Below, one piece after another: positions 53,801 through 62,746 of a DNA stretch of 64,000 bases. The notes beneath the pieces are model-generated. The model was not told where the DNA came from. It was given only the letters and a program-made list of their open reading frames with translations, and made no database searches. The stretch spans positions 62,001 to 126,000 of the forward strand of contig NZ_FZOR01000002.1 of NCBI RefSeq assembly GCF_900188445.1. Direction: 5' to 3'. Numbering within the stretch: position 1 is the first letter of the stretch; every line of letters begins with the position of its first letter. A program made the position numbers and the translations under genes. Source of the DNA: Actinomadura meyerae. GTDB taxonomy: Bacteria > Actinomycetota > Actinomycetes > Streptosporangiales > Streptosporangiaceae.

Positions 53801-54252
53801 ACCGGCTTGGACGACACATGCGTCCGCGAGCAGGACTCCGTGAACACACCGTCGTGCAGAGGCGACTGCCACGTGCGCTCCTCGTCCATGCGCTGGACGT
53901 TGCCGCCCGCCATGTCGGAACCCGTCCGCTCCAGGGACGCGACCAGCCGCGAATAGGCGTCCCGGACGACCACGTCGTCGGCGTCGGCGAAGGACAGGTA
54001 CTCGCCCCGCGCCTGCCGCACCCCGGCGTTGCGGGCGGGCCCGGGGCCCTCCTGCTCCCGCATGAACAGGCGGAACCGGGGGTCGCGGGCGCACATCTCC
54101 TTGGCGATGACGGCGCTGCCGTCGGTGGACCCGTCGTCCACCAGGATCACCTCGATGTCGCGCAGCGTCTGGCCGGCCAGCGACTCCAGGCACTCCTGGA
54201 AGTACTCCTCGATGTTGTGGAACGGCACGACGACGCTGAGCTTCGGGGACAT
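50818..54252 (-). CDS. Giant GT2/TagF-like wall-polymer synthase (copy 2)
   Basis: A 1144-residue paralogue of the downstream gene. The GT2 domain is intact: LSVVVPFHNIEEYFQECLESL, VILVDDGSTDGS (DxD-type region) and YLSFADADDVV. The TagF-like domain has QCWHGTPLKKLGYD near residue 875, VVLYAPTWRDDFHH and DVLVTDYSSSMFDFAVTG. ATG 54252 follows GAGGAGG. In Gram-positive bacteria this architecture makes or modifies poly(polyol-phosphate) wall chains; the polyol cannot be told. Likely cotranscribed with copy 1. Confidence 0.9.
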   Translation of the reverse strand: MSPKLSVVVPFHNIEEYFQECLESLAGQTLRDIEVILVDDGSTDGSAVIAKEMCARDPRFRLFMREQEGPGPARNAGVRQARGEYLSFADADDVVVRDAYSRLVASLERTGSDMAGGNVQRMDEERTWQSPLHDGVFTESCSRTHVSSKPVLMRDRTPWNKVYRRDFWEKAGLEFPTGFYEDPPVMARAHALARSVDVLSETVYYWRKRPGSITGDRHDLENIRQRFVSASALREAMAEYAPQLLNAYDEHSLIEIDLRILLEALPRARDEDREELVATGAALARRIGPRVLKRQPAIMRLQLHLLCRRMLPELLEVLRFVRLRRVPDAPRVRRGLRHRWYAEFPFFEDEERGVPAHVYDVTDELTPVAAVDRADWVDGRLRIEGHAYIRHLDSSTEDGSRIRLWLLAANKRGLMRVPVTRVRRPDVTARSRQSAVSYDWSGFAAEIDPAALRMFGRWRDVDWVPCVEIVNRGLRRRATLGNPRLPARQWPDDRECAPGVRVQGVAGRHKFTVQVRRTRAAVVGCHLEGGELCLDGWSRAPLGDEPRVIATPKAGRATVTGPVERVGGEGFRARLPVAGLARREGNWEIGLPGGVRPYLDADVAGTGLPVPGGELEIARTRRGTLRIVVRGRALIVEEVSWSPEGALHLAGTCTDRVGRPDSLTLRRRRSAEEHVIGLVWDGDRFTARFSPARMPVFGLSRPLVTGRWDVLTTVGGQEQPVVIRRHSLRTLPEPFEAGLHRITVRVQNTDQMLLRVETALDDDERGAYAQSRIRSGHYRRHLNLPVRDLAVFDAYRGRQYSCNPRGIYDELRRRGADLECVWVTENGQFGRPAGARTVLVGTREHYEALARARYVFGNWSQKDWFVKRDDQMYVQCWHGTPLKKLGYDVKEMPFKRTEGVDWMEYDVPQWDLLLAQNAFSVPLFRRAFRYNGDVFQSGYPRNDILNSPHRGEIAAAVRRRLGIPAHKRVVLYAPTWRDDFHHAIGKRAFSLELDLDEFRAALGRDHVLLLRTHYLVTDRPKLRPGDCVMDVSVYPDISELFLICDVLVTDYSSSMFDFAVTGRPMVFFAYDLERYRDHVRGFYFDFDAEAPGPLLRTSREVVEALRDPAALDAGFREARAAFAARYCPHDDGQAAARVLDRVLR

Positions 54253-54374
54253 GGGGCCTCCTCCTCGCCCCACAGAGCATGGTGACGTCACGCCATCGCA
54301 TGAACGCGCATCGCCATTGCCGTCCCGTCCCCTGACGCAGACTTGACCTCGCCTGGGCGCGGTTTACCGCAGCC

Positions 54375-55325
54375 TTACGCTTCGGCGCTTGCCCCGCAGG
54401 GACGCACTCCGTCCGCCACACCGGAGTCGGCGACGGCGGCGCGGATGCTCTCCGCGAGCGCCTCGAACTCTTCCGCGCGCGGCGACGTCGACCGGTAGCC
54501 GAGCCCGATCCGGCGGAACGGCGCCGGCGCCGCGAACCGGTGCAGGCCGAGGTTCGGCGCCCGGCGGGTCTCCACCGGCAGCGCCGTCTCCGGGACGAGC
54601 GTCACGCCGAACCCGCCCGACACGAGCTGGACCAGCGTCGCCAGGCTCGTCGCGTACGTCGCGGCGGCGGCGCGCGCGCCGACGTCCCGGCAGATGTCGA
54701 GGGCCTGGTCGCGCATGCAGTGGCCCTTGTTGAGCAGCAGGACGTCGAGGTCGTTCAGCGCCTCGCGCGGGACCTCCTCGTCGCCCAGCTCGAACCCGGG
54801 CGGCGCGACGAGCACGAAGTCCTCGTCGTACAGGACGATCTCCGCGACGCCCTCCGTCGCGACGGGCAGCGCCAGCAGCACCACGTCGAGGCGTCCGGCG
54901 AGCAGCTCGGCGACGATGTGCTCGGTCTGCTCCTCGTGGACCGACAGCTCCAGGTCGGGGAACTCTTTGGCGAGCCTTGGCAGGACCAGGGGCAGCAGGT
55001 ACGGCGCGACGGTCGGGATGACCCCGACTCTGAGCGGCCCCACCAGCGTCCCCTGGACGGCCTTGACCTCGTCCATCAGGCGGTCCAGTTCCGCTAGGAC
55101 GACCTCCGCCCGCCGTGCCACCCGCTCCCCGGCGGGGGTCAGCAGGACCTTCCGGGTCGTCCGTTCGACCAGCCTGGTTCCGAGGGTGCTCTCCAGCGCG
55201 GCCACGGCCCCGGAGAGCGCGGGCTGGCTCATGCGCAGCGCGGCGGCGGCGTCCCGGAAGTGCAGATGCTCGGCGAGCGCAAGGAACGCCCGCAACTGCG
55301 CCACCGTCGGTCTGCTCGTCGCCAT
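54375..55325 (-). CDS. oxyR: LysR-family peroxide sensor OxyR
   Basis: A 316-residue LysR regulator. The HTH is TVAQLRAFLALAEHLHFRDAAAALRMSQPALSGAVAALE. The redox pair is Cys203 in GHCMRDQALD and Cys212, nine residues apart as in E. coli OxyR (199/208), so disulfide switching is expected. ATG 55325 was chosen from HTH position. The usual ahpC/ahpD neighbours lie 4.3 kb away on the other strand, and a likely OxyR box sits before ahpC. Confidence 0.94.
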   Translation of the reverse strand: MATSRPTVAQLRAFLALAEHLHFRDAAAALRMSQPALSGAVAALESTLGTRLVERTTRKVLLTPAGERVARRAEVVLAELDRLMDEVKAVQGTLVGPLRVGVIPTVAPYLLPLVLPRLAKEFPDLELSVHEEQTEHIVAELLAGRLDVVLLALPVATEGVAEIVLYDEDFVLVAPPGFELGDEEVPREALNDLDVLLLNKGHCMRDQALDICRDVGARAAAATYATSLATLVQLVSGGFGVTLVPETALPVETRRAPNLGLHRFAAPAPFRRIGLGYRSTSPRAEEFEALAESIRAAVADSGVADGVRPCGASAEA

Positions 55326-55333
55326 CTCGATCG

Positions 55334-55364
55334 AACGGTATCGAACCGTTGTCACGGAACGTGA
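55334..55364. promoter_or_regulatory. Two dyads upstream of oxyR
   Basis: AACGGT (55334-55339) with ACCGTT (55345-55350), and TCACG (55352-55356) with CGTGA (55360-55364). They lie 9-39 bases upstream of the oxyR start and are candidates for autoregulation. Confidence 0.5.
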
Positions 55365-55379
55365 TGCACCCCTGGTCAA

Positions 55380-55405
55380 GCCGCCGTGGTGTTGACCACA
55401 GCGGC
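55380..55405 (-). terminator. Hairpin after carotenoid oxygenase gene
   Basis: GCCGCCGTGGT (55380-55390) pairs with ACCACAGCGGC (55395-55405), with one mismatch and a four-base loop. Confidence 0.55.
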
Positions 55406-55412
55406 CGGGTCG

Positions 55413-56867
55413 TCACCTCACCGGGAGCCGGTCGGGGTGCGGAATGGGGGCGCCGGGGTCGGCGACACGGCTCGTGAAGGTGCCGTGGAAACCGAACGGA
55501 AGATGGTGCTTCAACTGGAGCGTGGCGACGCTCTCCAGGCCGCGGGCGTCCAGGATGGTGAGCTGGGAGCGGTGTTCTGCGGCGAGGTACACCACGGCCA
55601 GCACCCACCCGTCGTCCTCGGCCGCGTCGGGCGAACGGGGCACGAAGATGGGCTCCCCCACGTACGCGTGGGACCCGACCTCGTGAGTCTCTGTACGGCC
55701 GGTGTCGTTGTCCACCTTCAGGATGCAGTCGTACTGACCGGCGGACCCGGTGCGTCCGGCCATGTAGGTGTACTTGTGGCGGCGGGTGGAGAGGCGCCAG
55801 TCGAACTGCGGGAACTCGCCGATCACGTCGGCGAGGCGGCTCTCGATGACCCGTCCCGACGGGGTGATCCGGTACCGCATCAGCCGGCTGGACGGCAGCC
55901 CGGGGAAGCTCGTGCGGAACCCGGCCAGGTCGCGCCTGATCGCCTCGTAGTCGTCGAACCGCACCAGGTCGATGACGGTGTCGGTGCCGTCGTCGAAGGC
56001 GTTGGCGACGTGGAGGTGCACGAGCGTCTCGTGCTCCACGACCCGCGCCGGGCCGCCGTCGCGCGGCACGAGCACGAACCGCGTCCCCTTCTCCGGGCGG
56101 TGCCGGATCGCGTCGAAGATCGGACCGCCGCGCAGCATCGTCCGCAGGTCGAACATGTACGGGTCCAGGACGAAGACCAGGTGGCGCTGGGTCAGCGCCA
56201 TGTCGTGGTTCCACGGCATGTCGAGCATGCGCAGGGACGCGAGCCGCCGCAGCCGGCCCCGCCGATCCGCCTTGTAGCAGTTCAGCGAGGGGAACGGCGC
56301 GAAGTCCTGGCCGAAGTTGAACATCTCCCCGGTCGCCGGGTCCCACTTCGGGTGGGCCGAGAACGCCTTGAGCATGCCCCGGAGCCGGCCGCCGAAGTTC
56401 TCGAGGCCGAGCGTCTCCAGGGTGTCGGGGTCGAGCCGGTGGGGCGGCCCGCCCTCCCAGAGGGCCAGCAGCCGCTCGGCGTGCACGGCGACCCCGGTGT
56501 TGGCGGCGTTCGCCGGGCCCTTCGCCTTCGCGAAGTTCGTCCAGAACCCGCCCGGGAGCGCGGTCCCGACGCCGGGCTTCCTGGCCCGCCCGGCGACCAT
56601 GCCGTCCCGGAACTGCGGCGTCCGGACGTAGCGGTTGCGGAACCGCACCGACCGCCCGTCGAAGACGAACTGCGACACCATCCCGTCACCGTCGAACAGG
56701 TGGTGCATCAGGGTGCGGCCGACCTCCCACTTGCCGGGGCCGATCCGGTACAGCGTCCCGGTGAGCCCGGACGGCAGCGCCCCGTCGATCTCGTCGACGG
56801 CGTAGTCGTGCTCGTGCATCAGCGGGGTGAAGATCTTCCCCATGTCCGGTGCGGTGGTCAGGGACAT
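55413..56867 (-). CDS. Carotenoid oxygenase (RPE65/CCD family)
   Basis: A 484-residue seven-bladed-propeller dioxygenase that cleaves a carotenoid or stilbene-type double bond with non-haem iron. Four His ligands are in expected contexts: FSAHPKW, PWNHDM, LVHLHVANAF and LPFGFHGTF. It opens with SGLTGTLYRIGPGKWEVG and HHLFDGDGMV, the family start. ATG 56867. Divergent from a tetR gene with a strong palindrome between, so repression by that TetR is likely. No carotenoid synthesis genes are in the window. Confidence 0.92.
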   Translation of the reverse strand: MSLTTAPDMGKIFTPLMHEHDYAVDEIDGALPSGLTGTLYRIGPGKWEVGRTLMHHLFDGDGMVSQFVFDGRSVRFRNRYVRTPQFRDGMVAGRARKPGVGTALPGGFWTNFAKAKGPANAANTGVAVHAERLLALWEGGPPHRLDPDTLETLGLENFGGRLRGMLKAFSAHPKWDPATGEMFNFGQDFAPFPSLNCYKADRRGRLRRLASLRMLDMPWNHDMALTQRHLVFVLDPYMFDLRTMLRGGPIFDAIRHRPEKGTRFVLVPRDGGPARVVEHETLVHLHVANAFDDGTDTVIDLVRFDDYEAIRRDLAGFRTSFPGLPSSRLMRYRITPSGRVIESRLADVIGEFPQFDWRLSTRRHKYTYMAGRTGSAGQYDCILKVDNDTGRTETHEVGSHAYVGEPIFVPRSPDAAEDDGWVLAVVYLAAEHRSQLTILDARGLESVATLQLKHHLPFGFHGTFTSRVADPGAPIPHPDRLPVR

Positions 56868-56890
56868 GGCAGGGGCCTCCCCATCTGGCT

Positions 56891-56929
56891 ACAGCCGTTT
56901 CCAGAAACCTAGGATCTGGCAACGGCTGT
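56891..56929. promoter_or_regulatory. TetR-type operator, 15-bp arms
   Basis: ACAGCCGTTTCCAGA (56891-56905) and TCTGGCAACGGCTGT (56915-56929) match at 14 of 15 pairs around a CCTAGG centre. It lies between the divergent carotenoid oxygenase and tetR genes. Confidence 0.8.
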
Positions 56930-56943
56930 GTCAAGATTGCGGG

Positions 56944-57591
56944 GTGAGTTCCCGCACCTACGGCGGCGTCACAGCCGAGCGCCGCCGCGCCGACCGCCGC
57001 GCGGCGCTCCTGGAGGCCGCGCTCGACCTGCTCGGCACCGAGGGCCTGGCCGCGACCTCGGTGCGCGCCGTCTGCGCGCGCGCCGGGCTCAACCCGCGCT
57101 ACTTCTACGAGAACTTCACCGACCTGGACGCGCTGCTGAGCGAGGTCTACGACGGCATCATCACCGAGATCACCGACGCCGCCGCGCGAGGCGTCGCCGC
57201 CGCCGGACCCGGCGCCGGGCTCCGCGCGACCGTCCGCTCCGCCGCCGTGGAGACCCTCGCGGTGGGCGCCGCCGACCCCCGCAAGATCCGGGTGGCGCTG
57301 ATCGAGGCGCCCGCCAGCCCCGTCCTGCGCGCCCACCAGCGCGCCGCCCTGCGCCGCAACGCGCGCCAGGTCATCGACTACGCGCGGGCGTTCTACGACA
57401 TCCCCTCCTCGGCGGACGCGCAAGTGCGCTTCACCGCCACGATGCTCGTGGCGGGCTGGAGCGAGAACCTCATCGCCTGGCTGGACGGCGAACTCGACGC
57501 CACCCCGGCCGGCCTCGCCGACATGTTCGCCGACGCCGCCGAAGCCCTGGCCCACCACGCGGCGACCCGCGCCGCCGGACGCGCCCGCTGA
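56944..57591 (+). CDS. TetR/AcrR-family regulator
   Basis: A 215-residue regulator. HTH: RRAALLEAALDLLGTEGLAATSVRAV followed by CARAGLNPRYFYENFTDLDALL (about residues 16-65). The C-terminal ligand domain is helical. GTG 56944 lies 14 bases past a 39-bp palindrome. It should control itself and the divergent carotenoid oxygenase. Confidence 0.9.
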   Translation: MSSRTYGGVTAERRRADRRAALLEAALDLLGTEGLAATSVRAVCARAGLNPRYFYENFTDLDALLSEVYDGIITEITDAAARGVAAAGPGAGLRATVRSAAVETLAVGAADPRKIRVALIEAPASPVLRAHQRAALRRNARQVIDYARAFYDIPSSADAQVRFTATMLVAGWSENLIAWLDGELDATPAGLADMFADAAEALAHHAATRAAGRAR

Positions 57592-57604
57592 GTGGAGCGC
57601 GCCG

Positions 57605-58312
57605 TCAGCCGGGCGCGTCGGCGATGCGGTCGAGCCACTCCCGCATGAGGCCGCGCTCACCCTCGCTCAGCGCGCCGGCCCGCGGAAGCGCGGCGCGCAG
57701 GGCGACCGCGGCGGCCACCGGGCCGGCCTCCGCCGGCGCCGGAGCGTCCGTCGTGATCGCCGCGATGACGGCCTCCCGGGCCAGCACCGACAGCTCCATG
57801 TCGCGCTCGCCCTCGGGCATCGCGATCAGCGCGATGGTCGTGCCGGAGCCGGCCGCGTGGACGAGCCGGACGGCCCGGTCCTCGGCGACGCGCAGCCGGC
57901 CGGCCGCAGCGATCCGCCGGACGCGGGCGGCGAGGATCTCGATCCCGGCGAGCGCGGCCGGCGGGGCCGCGCCGGGGCGGGGCTCGCACATCAGCAGGTA
58001 GAGGGCCGGGTTGGCCAGGCCGAACGCGAGGTGCTCGTCCCAGCCGGCGCGCAGGTCGTCCACCGGGTCGGCGGCGGGCTCGGGGGCGCTCTTGCCGCTC
58101 AGGTAGGCCGCGAAGCCCGCCGCGGCGACGGCGTCGAGCAGGCCCTGCTTGTCGCCGAAGAGCCGGTAGATGGTGGGCGCCTGGACGCCGGCGGCCGCCG
58201 CGATCGCGCGCGTCGAGACGGCCTCGCGCCCGCCCTCGGCGAGGAGATCGGCGGTGGCCGCGAGGATGCGCTCCCGCGGCCCGTCCCCGGCCGCCATGTC
58301 GTCGACCTGCAT
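57605..58312 (-). CDS. TetR/AcrR-family regulator
   Basis: A 235-residue regulator. HTH: RERILAATADLLAEGGREAVSTRAI then AAAAGVQAPTIYRLFGDKQGLLDAV. The C-terminal domain is the TetR_C type with ALYLLMCEPRPGAAPPAALAGIEIL. ATG 58312, or ATG 58297. It is divergent from an NmrA-type gene with several dyads between; it probably represses that gene and itself. Confidence 0.9.
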   Translation of the reverse strand: MQVDDMAAGDGPRERILAATADLLAEGGREAVSTRAIAAAAGVQAPTIYRLFGDKQGLLDAVAAAGFAAYLSGKSAPEPAADPVDDLRAGWDEHLAFGLANPALYLLMCEPRPGAAPPAALAGIEILAARVRRIAAAGRLRVAEDRAVRLVHAAGSGTTIALIAMPEGERDMELSVLAREAVIAAITTDAPAPAEAGPVAAAVALRAALPRAGALSEGERGLMREWLDRIADAPG

Positions 58313-58323
58313 GCTAATGACGA

Positions 58324-58378
58324 TAACAGAACACTGTTAGCGCTGATCTCCTATCGATGCTAACGTGACGGCGTTAGC
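58324..58378. promoter_or_regulatory. Clustered dyads between tetR and NmrA-like gene
   Basis: TAACAG (58324-58329) with CTGTTA (58334-58339), and GCTAACG (58359-58365) with CGTTAGC (58372-58378). GTTAGC at 58336-58341 also matches the second site in inverted orientation, so three TAAC-containing half-sites share a motif. Likely TetR operators. Confidence 0.7.
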
Positions 58379-58447
58379 ACTGATTCAGACGTCGGTGGCG
58401 CGGCGCATCCGCATGCCGCCGGCACGCCGCGGACCAGGGAGAACGCT

Positions 58448-59323
58448 GTGATCATCGTTACCGGAGCGACCGGGAAGCTCGGCCGCGCGACCGTCGAGCG
58501 GCTGCTCGACCGCGTCCCCGCGGACCGGGTCGGCGCGAGCGTCCGGAACCCGGAGAAGGCCGCCGATCTCGCCGAGCGGGGCGTCCGCGTCCGGCGGGGC
58601 GACTTCGCCGACCCCGCGAGTCTCGCCCGCGCGTTCGAGGGCGCGTCGCAGGTCATGATCATCTCAGCCGACGGCATCGGCGAGGAGACGCTGCGCCTGC
58701 ACCGCACCGCGATCGGCGCGGCCAAGGCCGCCGGTGCCCGCCGGATCCTCTACACCGGCCACATGGGGGCGAGCGCGGCGTCCGCCTTCCCGCCCATGCG
58801 CGACCACGCGGCCACGGAGGAGGCGCTGCGGGCGTCGGGCGTCCCCTTCACCGTGCTGCGCAACGGCTTCTACGCGTCCACGACGGCGGCCGTCCTCGGC
58901 GCCGCGCTGCGGACCGGCGAACTGGCCGTGCCGGAGGACGGCCCGGTGTCCTGGACGGCCCACGCCGATCTCGCCGAGGCGGCCGCGGCCGTCCTGGCCG
59001 GGGAGACCTTCGACGGCCCGACACCGGCGCTGACGGCGGGCGAGGCCCTCGGCATGTCCGAGGTCGCGGCCCTGGCCGCGGAGATCACCGGGCGTCCGAT
59101 CCGGCACGTGGTCGTCCCGGACGCCGAGTACCGGGCGGGCCTGACCGCGCACGGCGTCCCCGAGTTCGCCGCGGACATGCTGACCGCCATGTTCACCGCG
59201 AGCCGCCGGGGCGAGTTCGCCGGGGTCGACCCCGCCCTCGGCCGCCTGCTGGGCCGCCCGCCGACGCCGCTCCGGGACGTCCTCCGGGCGGCCCTGCCGC
59301 AGGCGGAACATCACGGACGGTAG
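58448..59323 (+). CDS. NmrA/SDR-a5-type NAD(P)H-binding protein
   Basis: A 291-residue atypical short-chain dehydrogenase-like protein. MIIVTGATGKLGRATVERLL is the GxxGxxG nucleotide motif; VRVRRGDFADPASLARAF, GARRILYTGHMGASAASAF and FTVLRNGFYAST follow the quinone reductase/NmrA pattern. It may reduce quinones or act as a redox sensor. GTG 58448 follows GGGAGA. Likely repressed by the divergent TetR. It lies in the segment separating oxyR from ahpCD. Confidence 0.88.
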   Translation: MIIVTGATGKLGRATVERLLDRVPADRVGASVRNPEKAADLAERGVRVRRGDFADPASLARAFEGASQVMIISADGIGEETLRLHRTAIGAAKAAGARRILYTGHMGASAASAFPPMRDHAATEEALRASGVPFTVLRNGFYASTTAAVLGAALRTGELAVPEDGPVSWTAHADLAEAAAAVLAGETFDGPTPALTAGEALGMSEVAALAAEITGRPIRHVVVPDAEYRAGLTAHGVPEFAADMLTAMFTASRRGEFAGVDPALGRLLGRPPTPLRDVLRAALPQAEHHGR

Positions 59324-59664
59324 CGCCCCCGCCGGGGTGACCCATTGGTCACCTGTTGTGCACGGAAAGCCGAACGCCCTAAACTTGCGCACTACGCAGG
59401 GTTAGGCCCGATTTGTCGTGAGTCTATGTGATTTACGTCTACCGATCACTCGGGCGGGCCGCCAGGGGCGCATCATCTTCGCTGGTCACCGCGCTGCTCG
59501 CGGGATTGATAGGCGGCGCCTATCGCATTCGTGGGATTCATCGATTTCTCTTTTCGATCGAGCGGCGGCACGCTGAGTGACATCGGCCGCCGAGGCGGAG
59601 ACCCCGCGGCCCTCCTGCGCCTCCTCATGCGGAGGCGACCCACTCTCATGACGAAGGAGCATGC
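59324..59664 (+). promoter_or_regulatory. 341-base ahpC upstream region with OxyR-type box
   Basis: No gene is supported here. At 59509-59523 is ATAG-N7-CTAT, half of the OxyR consensus, in a near-palindrome GATAGGC...GCCTATC. A TTTC-rich segment TCGATTTCTCTTTTCGA (59541-59557) lies closer to the gene. AT-rich stretches near 59380-59450 could hold a promoter. OxyR from 54375-55325 is the likely regulator. Confidence 0.65.
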
Positions 59665-60219
59665 GTGCTTACTGTCGGTGACCAGTTCCCCGAGTACGAG
59701 CTCACCGCCTGCGTCTCGCTGGACGCCGAGAACGCGTTCGAGACGATCAACCACAAGTCCTACGAGGGCAAGTGGCGCGTCGTGTTCTTCTGGCCGAAGG
59801 ACTTCACCTTCGTGTGCCCGACCGAGATCGCCGAGTTCGGCCGCCTCAACGAGGACTTCGCCGACCGCGACGCCCAGGTGCTCGGCGCGTCCGTCGACAA
59901 CGAGTTCGTCCACTTCGCGTGGCGCAAGGACCACCCGGACCTGCGCGAGATCCCGTTCCCGATGATGTCGGACCTCAAGCGCGAGCTGAGCGAGGCCCTC
60001 GGCATCCTCACCGCGGACGGCGTGGCGCAGCGCGCGACCTTCATCGTCGACCCGAACAACGAGATCCAGTTCGCGATGGTGACCGCCGGGTCCGTCGGCC
60101 GCAACGTCAAGGAGGTCCTGCGGGTCCTCGACGCGCTGCAGAGCGACGAGCTGTGCCCCTGCAACTGGAACAAGGGCGAGGAGACCCTCGACGCCGCCAA
60201 GCTGCTGGCCGGCGCCTGA
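59665..60219 (+). CDS. ahpC: Alkyl hydroperoxide reductase peroxiredoxin
   Basis: A 184-residue typical 2-Cys peroxiredoxin. Peroxidatic Cys51 is in FFWPKDFTFVCPTEIAEF; resolving cysteines are in ELCPCNW (164, 166). The extra CPC pair is typical of AhpC proteins reduced by AhpD. GTG 59665 follows GAAGGAG. An OxyR-type box lies upstream. Operon with ahpD, with an 11-bp hairpin between that may adjust mRNA levels. Confidence 0.96.
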   Translation: MLTVGDQFPEYELTACVSLDAENAFETINHKSYEGKWRVVFFWPKDFTFVCPTEIAEFGRLNEDFADRDAQVLGASVDNEFVHFAWRKDHPDLREIPFPMMSDLKRELSEALGILTADGVAQRATFIVDPNNEIQFAMVTAGSVGRNVKEVLRVLDALQSDELCPCNWNKGEETLDAAKLLAGA

Positions 60220-60238
60220 TCCCGCCCCGCCCGTTCCC

Positions 60239-60263
60239 GGCCGGCCGCGTCGCGCGGCCGGCC
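60239..60263 (+). promoter_or_regulatory. Intercistronic hairpin between ahpC and ahpD
   Basis: A perfect 11-bp stem: 60239-60249 with 60253-60263, loop TCG. It lies 20 bases after the ahpC stop and 25 before ahpD, with no T-run. A partial terminator or mRNA stabiliser giving more AhpC than AhpD is plausible. Confidence 0.55.
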
Positions 60264-60288
60264 GTTCGCTTGGAAAGGACACTTGATC

Positions 60289-60837
60289 ATGAGCGTTGAC
60301 GCGCTGAAGGGCGCCCTCCCCGGCTACGCCAAGGACACCAAGCTCAACCTCGGCTCGCTGACCTCCACCTCGCAGCTCACCGAGCAGCAGCTGTGGGGGA
60401 CGGTCCTGGCCTGCGCCCTCGCCACCCGGAGCGCCGTCGTCATCCGCGAGCTGGCCGAGGAGGCGGGCGACTACCTGTCCGCCGAGGCGTTCGAGGCGGC
60501 CAAGGGCGCCGCGTCGATCATGGCGATGAACAACGTGTACTACCGCGCCACCCACCTCATCGGGGACGAGACCTACGCGACGCTGCCCGCCAAGCTGCGG
60601 ATGTCCATCATCGGCAAGCCGGGCGTCGACAAGGTCGACTTCGAGCTGTGGTGCCTCGCCGTGTCGGCGATCAACGGCTGCGGGCGCTGCCTGGAGTCGC
60701 ACGAGAAGGTCGTCCGCGAGGCCGGCCTGTCCCGCGAGCTCGTCCAGGAGGCGCTGCGGATCGCCGCCGTCGTCAACGCGGCGGCCGCGACCCTGGACGC
60801 CGAGGCCGCGCTGGCCCCGGCGACCGCCGCCGTCTGA
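60289..60837 (+). CDS. ahpD: Alkyl hydroperoxide reductase AhpD
   Basis: A 182-residue carboxymuconolactone-decarboxylase-fold protein. The catalytic CxxC is Cys131-G-R-Cys134 in [13 protein letters not shown], with His138 completing the relay. It reduces AhpC, drawing electrons from lipoyl proteins. ATG 60289 follows AAAGGAC. Second gene of the operon; a 21-bp terminator follows. Confidence 0.96.
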   Translation: MSVDALKGALPGYAKDTKLNLGSLTSTSQLTEQQLWGTVLACALATRSAVVIRELAEEAGDYLSAEAFEAAKGAASIMAMNNVYYRATHLIGDETYATLPAKLRMSIIGKPGVDKVDFELWCLAVSAINGCGRCLESHEKVVREAGLSRELVQEALRIAAVVNAAAATLDAEAALAPATAAV

Positions 60838-60858
60838 CACGGCGGACCCGCTCTTCGA

Positions 60859-60905
60859 ACGGCGGAAGGCCCGGACGGTTTCCCCGTCCGGGCCTTCCGC
60901 CGTTC
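60859..60905. terminator. Bidirectional terminator between ahpD and guaA
   Basis: A perfect 21-bp stem: 60859-60879 pairs with 60885-60905, loop TTTCC. The longest perfect hairpin I found in the window, placed between convergent genes. Confidence 0.85.
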
Positions 60906-60929
60906 ACGCGGCCCTACCGCTCATGGGGC

Positions 60930-62506
<1,577 letters not shown>

Positions 62507-62541
62507 CAACTGAGCCTTTCGCACGGCCGGAAGGGGCTCCC

Positions 62542-62547
62542 AGTCTA
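62542..62547 (-). promoter_or_regulatory. -10 hexamer for guaA
   Basis: TAGACT on the minus strand, giving a start near 62535 and a leader of about 29 bases that includes the GAAAGG ribosome site. Confidence 0.45.
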
Positions 62548-62746
62548 CGGGCCCGCTGCCTGCGCCTATGCCCCCGCACCCCCATCACGGCCCTCACATG
62601 GCGCGACTGTCCGGTAACGGTCGGCATCCGTTTACCTTGATCACACTCAACGGACCGCCGCGTTCTGATACGAGTTAATGACGCCCTGTAGTCGAACGCG
62701 CATGCCTGCATGGCTCCCGTCCGCAAGCGACCTCCCTAGGAGTGCC

